From contig CAUJNA010002124.1 in the NCBI GenBank assembly GCA_963377175.1, positions 492,592-556,591 of the forward strand: 64,000 nt of DNA, read 5' to 3'. This DNA comes from Effrenium voratum. Taxonomy: Eukaryota > Sar > Dinophyceae > Suessiales > Symbiodiniaceae. A program made the position numbers and the translations under genes. Of this stretch, positions 1 to 12,844 are shown in pieces. The stretch's first letter is position 1, and every line of letters starts with the position of its first letter. The notes under the pieces are model-generated. The model was given only the letters and a program-made list of their open reading frames with translations. It was not told the DNA's origin and made no database searches.

Positions 1-448
1 GCGTGCACATATGCATACACAAGTATGTATGCATGCACATATACACACACACACACACACGCACACACACACACACACACGCACACGTACCTGTACAGAC
101 ACACACACACGCACAGCATATCATAATACGCACGCACTTATGTACTTATGTAAAACCTCCAGTCCACACAAAAATACGCTACTTTATTACCATACACACA
201 TAATATATGTAATGCACCCAACAAAATAACGCACGCAACGCACGCACATACCCACACACGCGCGCACTTATACTTAATAACATACTTATGCATTTATGTA
301 TGCATGTAACTGCATACTTATATATACGATCTGTACATACTTACACACACTCACATACACATGTATATATGTATGTATCACACCTTACTTTGCACACACA
401 CACGCACAGCACTTGTGCACCATGTACAGTACACACACACACACACAC

Positions 449-519
<71 letters not shown>

Positions 520-560
520 TACGCCTTACATACTCCACACCTACACACCACACACGCCAC
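1..560. repeat. (CA)n-rich microsatellite region
   Basis: Long CA/TG runs at about 40-115 and 370-525 are broken by ACGC and ATGT units. All frames stay open only because of the dinucleotide repeat, so the His/Thr or Cys/Val-rich readings here are not genes. Confidence 0.9.
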
Positions 561-619
561 TCCACATGATAATAGACATACATGTGTATCGCCCTTGTAC
601 ATGTGCAAGCGCCACCTGC

Positions 620-1475
<856 letters not shown>

Positions 1476-1729
1476 AGATGGCCGCTGCACAACATGGCCT
1501 GGAGGACAATGACTGCCCGTTGGGAGAGCTCTCCTTCAGGTGGCTGCTGCTTGCTAGTGGCTTGGCCAAGTTCTTTGGCTGTTGCAATGCCAATGATTTG
1601 GCGAGTTGCGCATTTTGCATTTTCTGGAGAGAAACCAGTTCGGCCAGAACACAAAGAAGAATGCAGTCGAATCTAGAAAGCGGCCATTCCAGCCATTCCC
1701 AATCCAAATCTGAAGGGCGCTGGTGCAAG

Positions 1730-1857
1730 GCCAGACTGAAGAGAACCTCCTGCAGAGCTTCAGTCGAGTGATGCGTGGGGAGATGAACGGCTGGTTGGAC
1801 TCCCTGCTAGACACCGCCTGGGGGGATTTCTGGAAGCTGGCAGCAAGCTGGCACCAG
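1730..1857 (+). CDS. Putative internal exon, unknown protein
   Basis: After a ...CAAG acceptor an open stretch encodes a Trp-rich, amphipathic peptide (TEENLLQSFSRV, then NGWLDSLLDTAWGDFW) and ends at CACCAG|GCCGG, a GC-type donor of the kind supported elsewhere in this window. The composition looks protein-like and the other frames are poor. No family was recognised. It may belong to the same plus-strand gene as the exon at 2281. Confidence 0.4.
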
Positions 1858-2280
1858 GCCGGATCACACACATTGGTTTGGTGAGTTGGTGGTTCCGGGC
1901 TTGCTACACTTTACTCTTGAGTCAGCCTGGTTTGGCTGGTGGGTTTCTGTGGGTTAGTTGGTATGCTGCTCGCCTGTGAGCTGTGAGCTGTGAGATCATT
2001 GAAAGCAAAGGCGAGATCAAGCCTGCGCTCAAGCAAATCAATTGACGGCCGATGAAATGGTTGCCCCTGTCGGTAAATAGGTTTGTCTTTCTTGAGGGCC
2101 CCCCCCCCAAACATGGTGGGTTTGCTTTTGGTTTCCGTTTAAAGCTAGCCACAGCCGGGTACCCTCAGAAAAAGGCACCCCCAAATGTTGTCTCTCATCT
2201 CAACGCAGATGCCTTTTCTACTCAAATGCACAGCTGTCGCTGTCGACATCGAACCCCCCACGTCCACCCCCCTCTCAGAG

Positions 2281-2435
2281 CTGGAAATCCATCTTTTTGT
2301 AGAGGTTCTCATCTCGGGCTGGCCCATTTTCGCCCTGATGGGCCTCCTCTCGGAGAAGCTGCAGAGGCAAGGACTGATGAGAAGGCTGAAATATGCTCGG
2401 ATAGTTCAGAGAAAGCTTACAGAGAAGACATTGTG
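2281..2435 (+). CDS. Putative internal exon, unknown protein
   Basis: The reading begins after cctctcagag and ends at a good GT donor (TTGTG|GTAAGG). It contains a hydrophobic run (LFVEVLISGWPIFALMGLL) followed by a basic amphipathic segment (LMRRLKYARIVQRKL), as in a membrane protein with a cytosolic loop. No family was recognised. A further open stretch at about 2647-2720 could be the next exon. Confidence 0.4.
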
Positions 2436-2839
2436 GTAAGGGCTTGTGATTTGCTGAATACGAATGAGATTGTCTTTGGGAGATGTGTGCATACGTGTTC
2501 GTGTTTGCTTACTCTTTGCCAAGACGAGCAATCACACATAATGAAACATCGAGTGTCATCACAGGACAAATCCTGCAACAGGCGTAGAGTTCCACAATCG
2601 CGTTGCCGTATCAAGCACAATTGGTGCTCTTCTATGTTTTGTTGTTTTGCATGTTGCGGATTTGAGCCTTGGCTCCGGGTTACCCTTGAGGAGTCTCTTG
2701 GGAAGTGGGCTTGTCACTCGAGAGCTCAGGAGTCAAGCCCTACCAGCTCAGGACCGCATTGTGGTTGCTTTTTGGTCGGGCGGGGGGAGGGCCCCGAAAG
2801 ACCCCTCAAGCCAAATATGTTTTGCAAGTAGCGCGGAGT

Positions 2840-4020
2840 CTGCTTGAATGAATTGTTTCATGCAGTCGGCATGGCCCCTGACAGTACTGCAGGACACCCT
2901 GACTAATTTCTGGCTGCAAACTGCCAAGAGGGCAAATAGCACAGAATGGCAAAAAATAAACAGGGGTGCCGCGTAGCTCTGCCTGGAGTCCTCTACAGGT
3001 GCAATTTAAATAAGAACCATATGGGCGACTGCCTTATGAACAGAAGACTGCAGAAAAGGCTAGACACACTTTTTGGGGTAACATACTGAATTAGGTGCAA
3101 AACGAGGTAGGAATTCCCCCAAAACGAAGTATGACATATAGGTGGTCAAGATCATCAAACACATGCGGCGTTGGAAAACGAGGCCAATGAGTCCAAGCAG
3201 GTGGGGTGCAGGACGAGGTGGGAGCACCTGCCCATTCAAACATGTCGCAAAAATCTGTCGTAGCTCATATGGACGTTGGGGCTCCCCCAAATTGATTTCC
3301 CAACGCATATCCTCCCATATCTCTGGTTGCCCTGGTTTCCTAGGATATTCTGGGTTATCTGGTTCTGAAATTAATTGAGGGTGGGTGAGTTCCGAGGGAG
3401 TGGTTGGTGGTCATGCCAATTTCGTGAAAGCAATTGCCGTTTTGCCGATTAATTTCAGAAATGGCCAGAGGGATCCAATGAAATTTATGACATGAAGTAA
3501 CATGAGCCCGACAACAGGTAATTGGGATGCTTAACTGCTCAAACGCTCAGACCATTTATACACGACCTGAGGTTTCACATACTGCAAATATTCTAGTGCT
3601 TCAATGCATTGCCAAGAAGGAGCTGACAAATCGGATGCAGTCCTTGCCTTAGACAAAATCGTGTGAAAGCTTCCCTGAGCTGTGCAGGGACAGATCACGC
3701 CTATGCTAAGCAAACTCCATCGGGATCCAGGCAAGAAGCGCTCACCACTTGGCAAGGATGTGCCGCAGTGTCCTGATATGACGGATCATTTGCAGCGCTG
3801 CCGCCACGTCTTGTGCAAGCCGCGTGGCATGTGGCATGCTGTGACTTGCGATGGTGTGCGCGTGTGTCGTTGCTTCAATTGTTGAGTCGTTTGAGCTCTA
3901 TCCGCCAATGCAGTTCTGTCTCACAACGGGAGAAAAAACAAAAACATAAACAAAGAAAATAAAGAAGGAAGACAAAGAAAGACAGAAAAAACAAAGTACA
4001 GAAAGAAGGAAGGGAAAGAA
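2840..4020. other. No supported gene
   Basis: Mixed-composition sequence with only short, unconvincing open frames. No repeat or RNA gene was recognised. Confidence 0.5.
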
Positions 4021-4024
4021 ACAC

Positions 4025-4170
4025 ATCTCGATAATCGTAGGCAAGCCGGGCCAGGCGCTTTCGCCTTGCGCTGCGGGAGGAGGCGCCGCTGCCGCCGCGG
4101 GCGCTGGAGGCAGCGCTGGCGCCGTCCCCGCGGGCGGCGGGATGCGCTCATGCGCGGGCCACAGTGCCGC
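4025..4170 (-). CDS. Putative exon, Ala/Pro-rich linker
   Basis: On the minus strand a clean acceptor (tgcttccag|GCGGCA) opens a strongly GC3-biased stretch reading AALWPAHERIPPPAG, then alternating Ala/Pro runs, then SAWPGLPTIIE. It ends near a possible GT donor at 4024. The composition suggests a disordered linker between domains. Flanking exons were not identified. Confidence 0.4.
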
Positions 4171-4641
4171 CTGGAAGCAAACGGGCAGAGTAAAGTGGCT
4201 GAGCGGCTGAAGCGTGGGTACTTTAAGGGGCAAATTGTAGGATGTCATGAGATGCAAATATGGGTGCTGTTAACTGGTTGCTGTTCATGTGTTGAGCACA
4301 CTTTCGTGCACACAATGCAGCGACCCTGGGCACAGCGAAGGAAGCTTCGGATTGTAGCTATGCTGGTTGTGGTACATGTTTGCTTTGCTCTAAGCGCCGT
4401 TCCTTACAAATGAAGCTATGGAATCTGTCAGCTGACCTTTTTGCTTTGGTTTTCCGTTCACACAACGCTTGTGAACTTTAGTTGCCCGCTCACTGCATGT
4501 GCCTCCAATCGGTTGGCTTTCTTTATGATACAGTGTTTGGCACATTTGACATGCGTACATCTCAACAGTCTCTTCTAGAATGCTGGTTGTTGTGGTTTGG
4601 TGGTGCAAAAGAAGCGTGCGTGTGAGCGGGTGTGACAACTT

Positions 4642-4860
4642 GTGCCTCCTCAACATGTTGGTCTGCTTGATCCATTCTCCACCAAGAATCCGCCACTGCC
4701 GAGGTACGTTTTTGCCGCAGACCACCTGCGTTGGGCACGTGAGGAGGGCCTGCTGCCTGGCTTAGGCAACGGCGTCCAGCTACTACGGCGGGCCCAGGCT
4801 GGAAGGCGGCCGAAGGGAGCGGTGGCCCACCAGTGGCAACGGGTTACAAAGCTGCCATCC
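4642..4860 (+). CDS. Putative exon, unknown protein
   Basis: An open plus-strand stretch with biased codon use reads LPRYVFAADHLRWAREEG, then LLRRAQAGRRPKGAVAHQW. It is probably upstream of the exon-like stretches at 4930 and 5153. Exact exon edges are unresolved and no family was recognised. Confidence 0.35.
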
Positions 4861-4929
4861 AAAATATGTATGCCATGCTGGGGAGCTTCTTGGAGCTTGA
4901 TGTGAACATGAAGGTGTGATTTGTGAAGA

Positions 4930-5107
4930 GGGGCCCCGGGATGCTGGATTTTGTTGGGCTTGAAAGCATTGATAAGCGTGGACACAGCTTGAGGTTCTTG
5001 CTCACATCTCGTTACGGAGCGGAAGAGGCTCAGGATATGATTCCAAAGATTTCTCAAGGGAACTCGGAGTTGTTGAAGGCTCGAGCTGGCAATGCTCTTC
5101 CAGAAAG
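4930..5107 (+). CDS. Putative exon, unknown protein
   Basis: Open stretch reading LDFVGLESIDKRGHSLRFLL, then YGAEEAQDMIPKISQ, then KARAGNALPER. It closes at AAAG|GTAG. Phase does not match the exon at 5153 through simple GT-AG joining, so a GC or GA donor or an extra intron is needed. No family was recognised. Confidence 0.4.
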
Positions 5108-5152
5108 GTAGTTCATACTGTGACTTCAAGGGGAACAAACTCATTCTTCCAG

Positions 5153-5294
5153 CTCGTGGGGCGCCTGAAGGCGCTGGCGGTCGCCGCGCAGAGCCTTGCT
5201 GAGATTCGCAACCCTTGGCCCCTGTGGGTGGCCCTGGACCGCCTGTCCTGCGCGGGCTTGGTCAACGCCCTGCCCCCAGCTCCGTCCGGGACAG
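5153..5294 (+). CDS. Putative exon, unknown protein
   Basis: A GC-rich exon-like stretch follows ttcttccag and ends at GGGACAG|GTTCTT. It reads LVGRLKALAVAAQSLAEIR, then PWPLWVALDRLSCAGLVNA. A short possible following exon reads WKRFELFGLQ (about 5361-5390). The protein was not recognised. Confidence 0.45.
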
Positions 5295-5394
5295 GTTCTT
5301 TCCTCGCTCGAGCTCGCTAGATAAGCTCTCCATAAAGATGTTTTGCGTGTTAGCGTCACCCCAGTGGAAAAGATTTGAGCTGTTTGGACTGCAA

Positions 5395-6685
5395 GGTTCG
5401 CGTCTAGCTTGACTGTTGGGATTGTCGCCATTGACGCGCCCGTATCTTCCCCGTTCTCTCACTCTCTTGCGCGCACGCCAGTTGAGCAAAACATCTCGCT
5501 TTACTTTCAGGCGTCGCAAGAACTTGCTGTTTTCTGTTCGCATAACAAGTGAATGTAGGAACCAACTTTGCGCCCACTGTTAAAACAAAGATTTGTGTGC
5601 GGGCGCTTGCTGTGCGCCGCCAGACAGCACTTGCACTTTGACAGGCTTTTGACGATAGCCAGGCCAATCAACGTCCACTCTTGCTGTTCCTGTCAGTGAA
5701 AGGCTCTTGAGTACATGGAGTTTATCAGCAGCTTTAAGCCCCCTGCATAAAATTCACGGTGCCTGCAGTGTTTTCTGTGCTGGGCTGAACCTGCCTACCT
5801 ATCTTGGAAAACGTGCGAAAACCAGGTGTTTTTTGCGATGTGGGCTTCAAACGAAGGTCGCGACAGACTGGATGTGATGTTGCCCTGCGCTGCATCATGT
5901 CGACGTGCAGGTGTTTGCGGGCCTAAATACATTCCTTTGTCCCCCTCTAACATACTTTTCGATACAAGCACGGTGGAATGTGCAGTTTCATGATCAAGAC
6001 AAAGTGAAGAACGTCATGAGTTCTCGAACAACCTTGGGGTCGGACCGTAAACGATGCATGATTGATAGTATTGTATATATTAACATATATATGTATATAG
6101 TGCAAAATATACGTATGCAAGGCGATGCGCAATGGAATGGTGCACTGTATGCATGCATGTATGTAGGTGACAAACGAACTGATATGCTTTTACATAGTTG
6201 CACAAGGAAGTGTCAAATACTGCTTCGGAGACACGGCAAGGGTCATGGCCCCACAAAAGGTCACTGGCCCCCATGCAACGGCTCCAAAGCAGTATGAAAA
6301 TGCAGGAGATGGACATACGTTCCAAGCAACGAAGTAGAGTGAGACACACTGCTCGCTCATGGCATCCCTTCACAAGTTGTGGCTCATGCGTGATCTTGGT
6401 AAGGCCTGCGGAGGCCTTTTCCCCCAATGCGGCCTCAACTTTGCCAAGGTCACCGTGGAGCCGGTGCCAAGTTTGCCGCCAGCGCAAACATGGCTCTGGC
6501 AGTTTATCAGCCCGACACGAGCAAATGAGCAGGAGAGATCGGGTAGCGCATGTGAAGAGATGTGTAGACATACAAGTTAGACCCCGAACGAAGAGAGGAA
6601 GAGTGAGTGACATGACAAGGAAAGAGACTCCGAAGCAAAGGGAAAAAGATGGCCAATGGACAAGTTCCTTCGTTCCTCATCACCT
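5395..6685. other. No supported gene
   Basis: Intergenic or intronic sequence with a short AT microsatellite near 6070-6110. No convincing exon was seen. Confidence 0.5.
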
Positions 6686-6689
6686 CAGT

Positions 6690-6870
6690 CACACGGCGGC
6701 TGTTAGCGACGGAAAGGTCCTAAGGTAGCAAAATTCCTTGACAGGTAAGTTCCGTCCAGCATGAGCGGTGTAAGGACTTCCTCACTGTCACTTGCCTCGT
6801 CTCTCAGAAATTGAGTCATCCTTGATTACGAGGAAGCCAACGGCCTGACAATAAGACCCTGAGCACCTTT
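6690..6870 (+). rRNA. Large-subunit rRNA fragment, mitochondrial LSUE-like
   Basis: The stretch matches the conserved peptidyl-transferase region of 23S-like rRNA. It contains GGCGGC, then GGTCCTAAGGTAGC, AAATTCCTTG, GGTAAGTTCCG, then AGAAATTGA, and finally AATAAGACCC and GCACCTTT in the order known from bacterial 23S domain V. Homologous landmarks stop on both sides, so this is an isolated piece of about 180 nt. Dinoflagellate and apicomplexan mitochondria encode LSU rRNA as separate small pieces, and this region corresponds to the piece called LSUE. It is most likely a nuclear copy of mitochondrial DNA. A plastid origin is less likely but not excluded. Confidence 0.75.
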
Positions 6871-6874
6871 CCCT

Positions 6875-8780
6875 TTCATGTTCTTTTCCTTTCCCAGCAT
6901 TATCTTTATCTTTTATCATCTCCTTTGCAGAACCTCGAGTAAGATGAGCAATCATGGCAAGCGCTGTATTTTTATGCACTTAGGCAGATGCCAGAGCGTA
7001 TGACAAGTTGTTTGCGGGTGTTTAGGACTTCACAAAGCTCCCACGCCACTCCCACAATGCTTTTTCCCTGGGAATAGATGCCCTGGCTGAGACAGTTCAG
7101 GCTACCCCGTCAGGGTTGAGGGCAAAAGATTCTGAACCTTCCAAAGGCTCGGTTCCCTTTTCTTAGCCAGACAAAAGGAGGCCCCAATTGCCACATTCCC
7201 AGTCTGTCCCTGGCCTGTGAGCGCAGGACATGGTCGTCTCCAATCGCGTGCGTGCTGAAAAGCGGCCCTACTGCTCCCGAGAGTTCAGGGAAGTGGTGGC
7301 ACAGGCCCCGCACCGATGGCAAAAGAGCAGAGGGACACCGAGAGGAAAACCATTTTGGGGGGGGGGGGACCAATATCAGAACTCATACCGCACGCTCGTA
7401 GAAGAGAAGAGTTCACAGGGCAAGAGATGCGGGGTTGCCCGCTACTTGCAAGCAATTGAAAGGCTTTTCGTGACCTTCACCGCTAAGCCCGCGAGATGCA
7501 AGCCAAGCACGCGCACTTTGCATGTGTCTGGATTCATCTCAGCGACTGGCGCACCCCATGCACGTAGGTGGCAGCAGTGGCACCAGATGGATGGCAGCCC
7601 CGTGTGGCAGAGGCGGGAAAGCCGGCCAGGAAAAAACGTCAGACGTGTGAGAGGTACACTGTCAAGATGGAAGGATAGGCAAGTACTGTATTGGTTCTTG
7701 TGACAAGGGGCAAAGCAGACTTTGTGTCAGTGTGAATCAGTTTCGACCAGAGAGCCCTTTGCGAGAGCAAGGGTCAGGGCCAGATTTGAACTTCCGACTG
7801 CTTTGCAGATCGGTGCCCACTTCGGCGACTGCATGCTGTGGTCAGCTGCTGCACTGCCAGAAGTGTCTTTACTGCAAGGTGCTTGCATCCTTTTCAGACA
7901 TGTCTATTTCCATCGTGTTTGTCACCCTGTCAAACCATCCAATGCGCAGGATTATAAGGCACCTTAGCAAGACATGTCGGACTTTTTTAGACTTGCAGAG
8001 AGCTTTTCACGTGAGAAGCAACTGGCGCTTCTTGGGCCGTGCTTGTCTTGCATCAAAAACCAAAGCGGGTTCTGACCTTGAATCAGGAGGTTCGACCTGG
8101 GGCAAGTGTGTTCAGGCCAGATGCCTTGGCGTGGAGGCAGATTTGAGCCGCTGGCAACGCTTTCAGAAGTCCGTCGCCTCCAATGGCCTGCAGGTGTGGC
8201 GCATATTTCAGAGGCAGGCAGGCAGCTGACCGCGAAAGAGACTAGCGTGATGTAAATGGTTGAGCCTTACCGCCTGGATTGGCAGAATAGCAGAATATGA
8301 AACGCAGAGAGCAGAGGGCGTTGAGAGAGCTGGAGAGGCTTGAGTGGAGAGGACCGCATCCAAGCTGTACATGGGCTTGTGGGCAGCGGCCAGCACATCG
8401 ACAGCACCGAATTTCTTGGTCAGCAACTGCTATCTTTTGTTCCAGGACAGGCCCTAGGCATGCTGAGACTGCCTGCTCGGAAGCCATACACCGTGTTCGC
8501 ACAGGATGTATTTTGAGAGAAGGAGCGTCTGCCAGGCAGACAGGTTTGCATTAGCGCCGAGTTCGCTCGGCAACCATCGGCCTGGGTTTAGTGCAAAGAA
8601 AGCGGGCTTTGCCTTACACACACACACATTATGAAAGCTCCAATTCCTGTCTTTCGGGTGAACACTTGTAAGCGCAATTTGTTTCGAAGGACTTACCCTG
8701 GATAAGCTTTGGAGCAACTCAGAAAGCATTAGGTCAAAACAATGCGGCCAGTTTTGTGTGTGTTTGTGTGTGTGTGTGTT
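6875..8780. other. No firmly supported gene
   Basis: Several open frames exist, for example plus 7230-7350 (NRVRAEKRPYCSREFREVV) and plus 7840-8100. None has both splice signals and recognisable content. A 10-G run lies near 7360. Confidence 0.4.
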
Positions 8781-8785
8781 TCCAG

Positions 8786-8910
8786 GTGAGCCATTGGACG
8801 TGTTGAAAATCCATACGAACGGGGGCGAGTTCCTGGTGCTACACGGCGCACAGAGGCAGATGTTGAATGTTTTCACATTTGGTACGCAGATGTATGCAGA
8901 GCAAGGGTGG
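8786..8910 (+). CDS. Putative exon, unknown protein
   Basis: A (GT)n tract is followed by tttccag|GTGAGCC. The stretch reads EPLDVLKIHTNGGEFLVLHG, then LNVFTFGTQMYAEQGW, with few rare codons. The 3' edge is uncertain. No family was recognised. Confidence 0.4.
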
Positions 8911-9724
8911 TCAAGGGCCAAGCAACTTAGAAGAGGCTGGATTGAATCCCATATCCAATCAGAAGTGAAATATGGCATGTCTTTTCCGCGATGACAGCAG
9001 CAGGCTCTTTCGCCTGGGCGTCAAGGCCGTGGCTGCTGCCTAAGACCTGCCAAAGATCAGCTAAACGCGATTCACATGAACGGCTCAGGTCATCAGTTGC
9101 CTCAATGCCACTCAGATGTACCGCGCTGTGCGCTTCCTGGCATCCAGGGCATATGCCCCTCGCCATCGGATGCAGTCGAATTGATCCAGCTTTCAAGACC
9201 CATGCGGTGGCATATTGCAGGAAGGTTTGACACGTGAGAATACGTCGAAGCTGACGAGTTGTTTGTTCTTTCTTGACAGGACACCCTTGACACCCTGTAA
9301 GTGTGGGGTGCAGTTACTTGCAGGCGCTGAGCATCGACGATCATCCCATCAGTACGCGCAAGCGAGGGCATGGTCTCCTGTTACACCTTGGCAAAGTCAT
9401 CGAGGCCAGGGAAGTGCATTCGCAAACTTCTGGCCGTGAGCGGCTTGTTGCAGGCAACTGGACGCAAACATTTGGTAGCCATAGCTTCAGATCTACGAAC
9501 GAAAGAACTTGAGAGCCTCAAAATGAACTTGGATGTAAAGATAAGTAGAACAAGCATAAAGAATTTGCAAATCATACATGACTGTGGGAGGACAGTACCC
9601 TCTCACCAATTGACATGGAACCTGACAGGGAGTCCCTTCCCCCTGGTCAGGTTCAATGTTAATTGGTGGGAGGGTATCTACTATCTTTACCCCCACAAGG
9701 GCAACCCGCGGGTCTCAAAGAGGA

Positions 9725-10150
9725 CTTAGATTTGGGTTTTGGGTTTAGAGGGTTTGGGGCTTTGGTTTGGGGAAGGTTTATTTGAGGGTCAACGCGGTTT
9801 AGGGTTTCGGTTTTGTTTCAGGGTGTGGGCTTTGTGGGAAGGCTTAGGTTTCAGTTTCGGGTTGAAGTTTAGGTTTTGGTTGAGGGTCAACACGGTTAAG
9901 GAGTTTAGTTCTTGTTTTAGGGTTTGGGGTTTTGGTTTCGGGAAGGTTTAAGTTCTTGTTTTTGGGTTTGGGTTTTAATTTAGGGAGGTTTAGGTTTTGG
10001 TTGAGGGTCAACAAAGTTTAGGGTTTAGTTTTTGTTTTTAGGTTTCGGGTTTTGGGTCAGGAAAGGGTTTTGGTAGGTTGAGGTGTTGGTTTCGGCTTGC
10101 GGTTTCAGGTTTTGTTTGTGTTTTGGAGTTTTGGACTTGGTTTAGGATAA
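9725..10150 (+). repeat. Degenerate telomere-like (TTTAGGG) tract
   Basis: About 420 nt are dominated by variants of GGGTTTAGGG, GGTTTTGG and GGGTTTCGG with a strong G/T strand bias. The phrase GAGGGTCAACRCGGTTTAGG recurs near 9787, 9883 and 9992. TTTAGGG is the telomere repeat of plants and many algae, including dinoflagellates. Here it is decayed and internal, next to an AT-rich island. Confidence 0.7.
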
Positions 10151-12760
10151 GTGATCAATATTTATTGTATTATATATCGTGTTTTTGAGTGTTGAATTAT
10201 TATTTATTTGTGTATTTTTTGTGAAAGTAATTACGTGGTGTGAAAGGGTTGTGTGGATTTGGTGGGAATTGATATAGATTAATGGAATATTATGAGGTTA
10301 AGAATATTGATATGTTTTAATAAATAAAATATAATATAATATAAACATATTTAATTGTTTATTTAAATTTAATTAATTAAATTATTATTAATTATATAAT
10401 ATATATATATATTATTTAATATAATATTTATAATGATATTTATTTTTTCGAATAATTAATATATTATAATTAAACAATATCGAATTATAAAGATAATTGA
10501 GAAATGTTATTTATAATAATATTTAGAATATGATGTTTATATATATAAATTTATATATATATAAGTAATTGATTATTTGGATTTATTGTTTTAATTATAT
10601 ATAATTAATAATTTATATATTTTATATATTATAAATATAAAAATAATTGAAATTAATTAATTTTAAATAAACAAATATATTAAATTTAATGAACATTTTT
10701 ATATCATTGTAGAATTTATAATCGGTATTATTTAATATTATTATTTATTAAATGATATTTCCAAAATTATATATATATTATAAATTAAATTTTAATATAT
10801 ATATATATATTAATATAAAATATAGTTTAAAGATTATATATATATATATATAAAATATTATATTATAAATAAACATTAAATACATATAAATTTTTACCAA
10901 CGACAAATATAAATAAAAATTAATAAAATAAAGATAAATAAAAATCGATCTTAAATAATAAAAACAACAAAAATAGAAGACACAACTCGAAAAATATGTA
11001 AAAAAGAAACAGTAAAAAGAAATAGGAAAGAATAACACATAAATAAATATATAATAATATCTCATATAAAAATATAAAGAGAAAATATTAAATAGATATA
11101 TATATTTAAGAGCTAAAACGTTTAAAAAAAATCCTATCAAAATTCAAAATCACAAAAGGAAAACAAATTTAGAGATTTGAAATTATAGAAATAAAAGAGA
11201 AATGAAGAAATAAATAAAATATATATATATATATATAAAAATAGTATCGAGATAAGGAAAAAGAAAGAAAGAGACAAAGGAAAAAGAAAAGGACAAAGTC
11301 AAAAAGAGGGGAATAAAATAAAAAACACAAAAAACAAAAGGAATGAAATATTTCGATTCGGATAATTTAATATATAGGTTTTTAATCGACAAATTCTAAA
11401 GACATTTGCGGGATAATGTCTAAAAATGGTAATCGAATAAATATGGTCGGGCAAACAAAGTAAATGCTCTTTTTTTATAGCTTCTATATATATGAAATAT
11501 CGAATTTCCTAGGCTTAATATTCTGCAAAATCGCCAAGACAAAGAACCAATTCCTTACAAGTCGCCGATCCGATTCAAGGCTATAATACGCGCCAAACAA
11601 GCATGGTTTTCTTCCATTCCATTTTTTTTTTCCAAGTGGCAGCACCGGTTGCCAGCCACCTGTACGATTTTGGCGGTGCAAATCAGAAATTGCATAATAA
11701 TCGTCTTTAAAACGATTATATTCTAATAATACAAGCAACAAGTTTTTGTGGTCAATGCGGCCAGGGCCTAACAATCCTCCTATATTATTTTGGACCACCG
11801 TAATCAAAATCTAAATCGCATTCCCGGCCAAATTTCGAGGATCTCCGAATTACATTATATAATAAAACCTTCTTCGATCACAATATCATTTCGGCGTTAA
11901 ACGAAAATAACAATTTCGAAGCCGTATCCTTCCCATTCTATTTGTTTGTTTATTCTTTCATTTCTCTATCGCACCATATCAAAAAATATAAATAAACAAA
12001 AAATATACTAAATTATAAAATAATTAACCTTATAAAAATAAATAAAATAATATATATTAAAAAAAAATCAATTAATACCAAATTATTACCAATAAATATA
12101 TGTTTCTAAAAAATAATATTTATATAATATAAAATAATATATTTCGAATATCATTATAAATAAAATCAAAGATTCAATGTAGCGAATCCCATAATTAAAC
12201 ATCAATATAAACCCCTAAAAAATTATATAAAAATCCAATTATAATTATTTTATAATAAATATCTAATAATTTTATTATTTTCAAAATAATCCTTCTCATT
12301 ATATCAATTTTATATATTATTATATATTATTATATATTATTATATATTATTATATATTATTATATATTATTATTTACTATTATATATAATTATATATTTT
12401 ATAATTACATTTTTATTTTTATAATAATTAAAACTACATAAAATATAAATATATATAAATATAATTATAAATTATCAAATTATATGTTTTATATATATAT
12501 AATGAATCTTAATTTAACAATTATATATATTATTATTTTTTGTTAACTATAAAATTAAAAATAATATTAATAAAATAAAATATTGTGTTAAATATGTTTT
12601 GCTCGTTAGATTTAAACATATGTTTTCTATAATTTCTTTTAATTGGTGATAATAATAATCTTAATTTTATTAAAAAAATAAAATAAAAATATAAATATAA
12701 ATCAATATAAATTATATTTCAAATGTACTGAATTCAACCGATATCTCTAACCCTAAAATC
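10150..12760. other. AT-rich island
   Basis: About 2.6 kb of very AT-rich DNA (long runs of A/T with TATATA and AATAAT) inside otherwise balanced to GC-rich sequence. A decamer TATATATTAT is tandemly repeated at about 12310-12370. Only 11480-11830 is compositionally normal. No rRNA, tRNA or organellar protein was recognised. Confidence 0.8.
11484..11807 (-). CDS. Isolated 107-codon open frame within the AT-rich island
   Basis: A minus-strand frame with ordinary composition reads MITVVQNNIGGLLGPGRID, then NRTGGWQPVLPLGKKKW, then LVRNWFFVLAILQNIK. It is the only island of normal base composition in 2.6 kb. No homology was recognised. It could be a small gene or a fragment of an inserted sequence; coding status is doubtful. 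Confidence 0.25.
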   Translation of the reverse strand: MITVVQNNIGGLLGPGRIDHKNLLLVLLEYNRFKDDYYAISDLHRQNRTGGWQPVLPLGKKKWNGRKPCLFGAYYSLESDRRLVRNWFFVLAILQNIKPRKFDISYI

Positions 12761-12844
12761 CTCGTAGAACGCCCCAAAATCCACCTCACCGGCCGGTATT
12801 ACTAAAAATACATTTTTGTGTTTTTTTCAAAATTTAAGCTAAGA

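Noticed and set aside
8083..8105. GGTTCGACC box-B-like word
   Set aside because: No surrounding cloverleaf could be drawn.
10778..11392. Ile/Tyr/Phe-rich membrane-like frames
   Set aside because: Pure AT-richness of the island; no stop-codon avoidance beyond chance and no motif.
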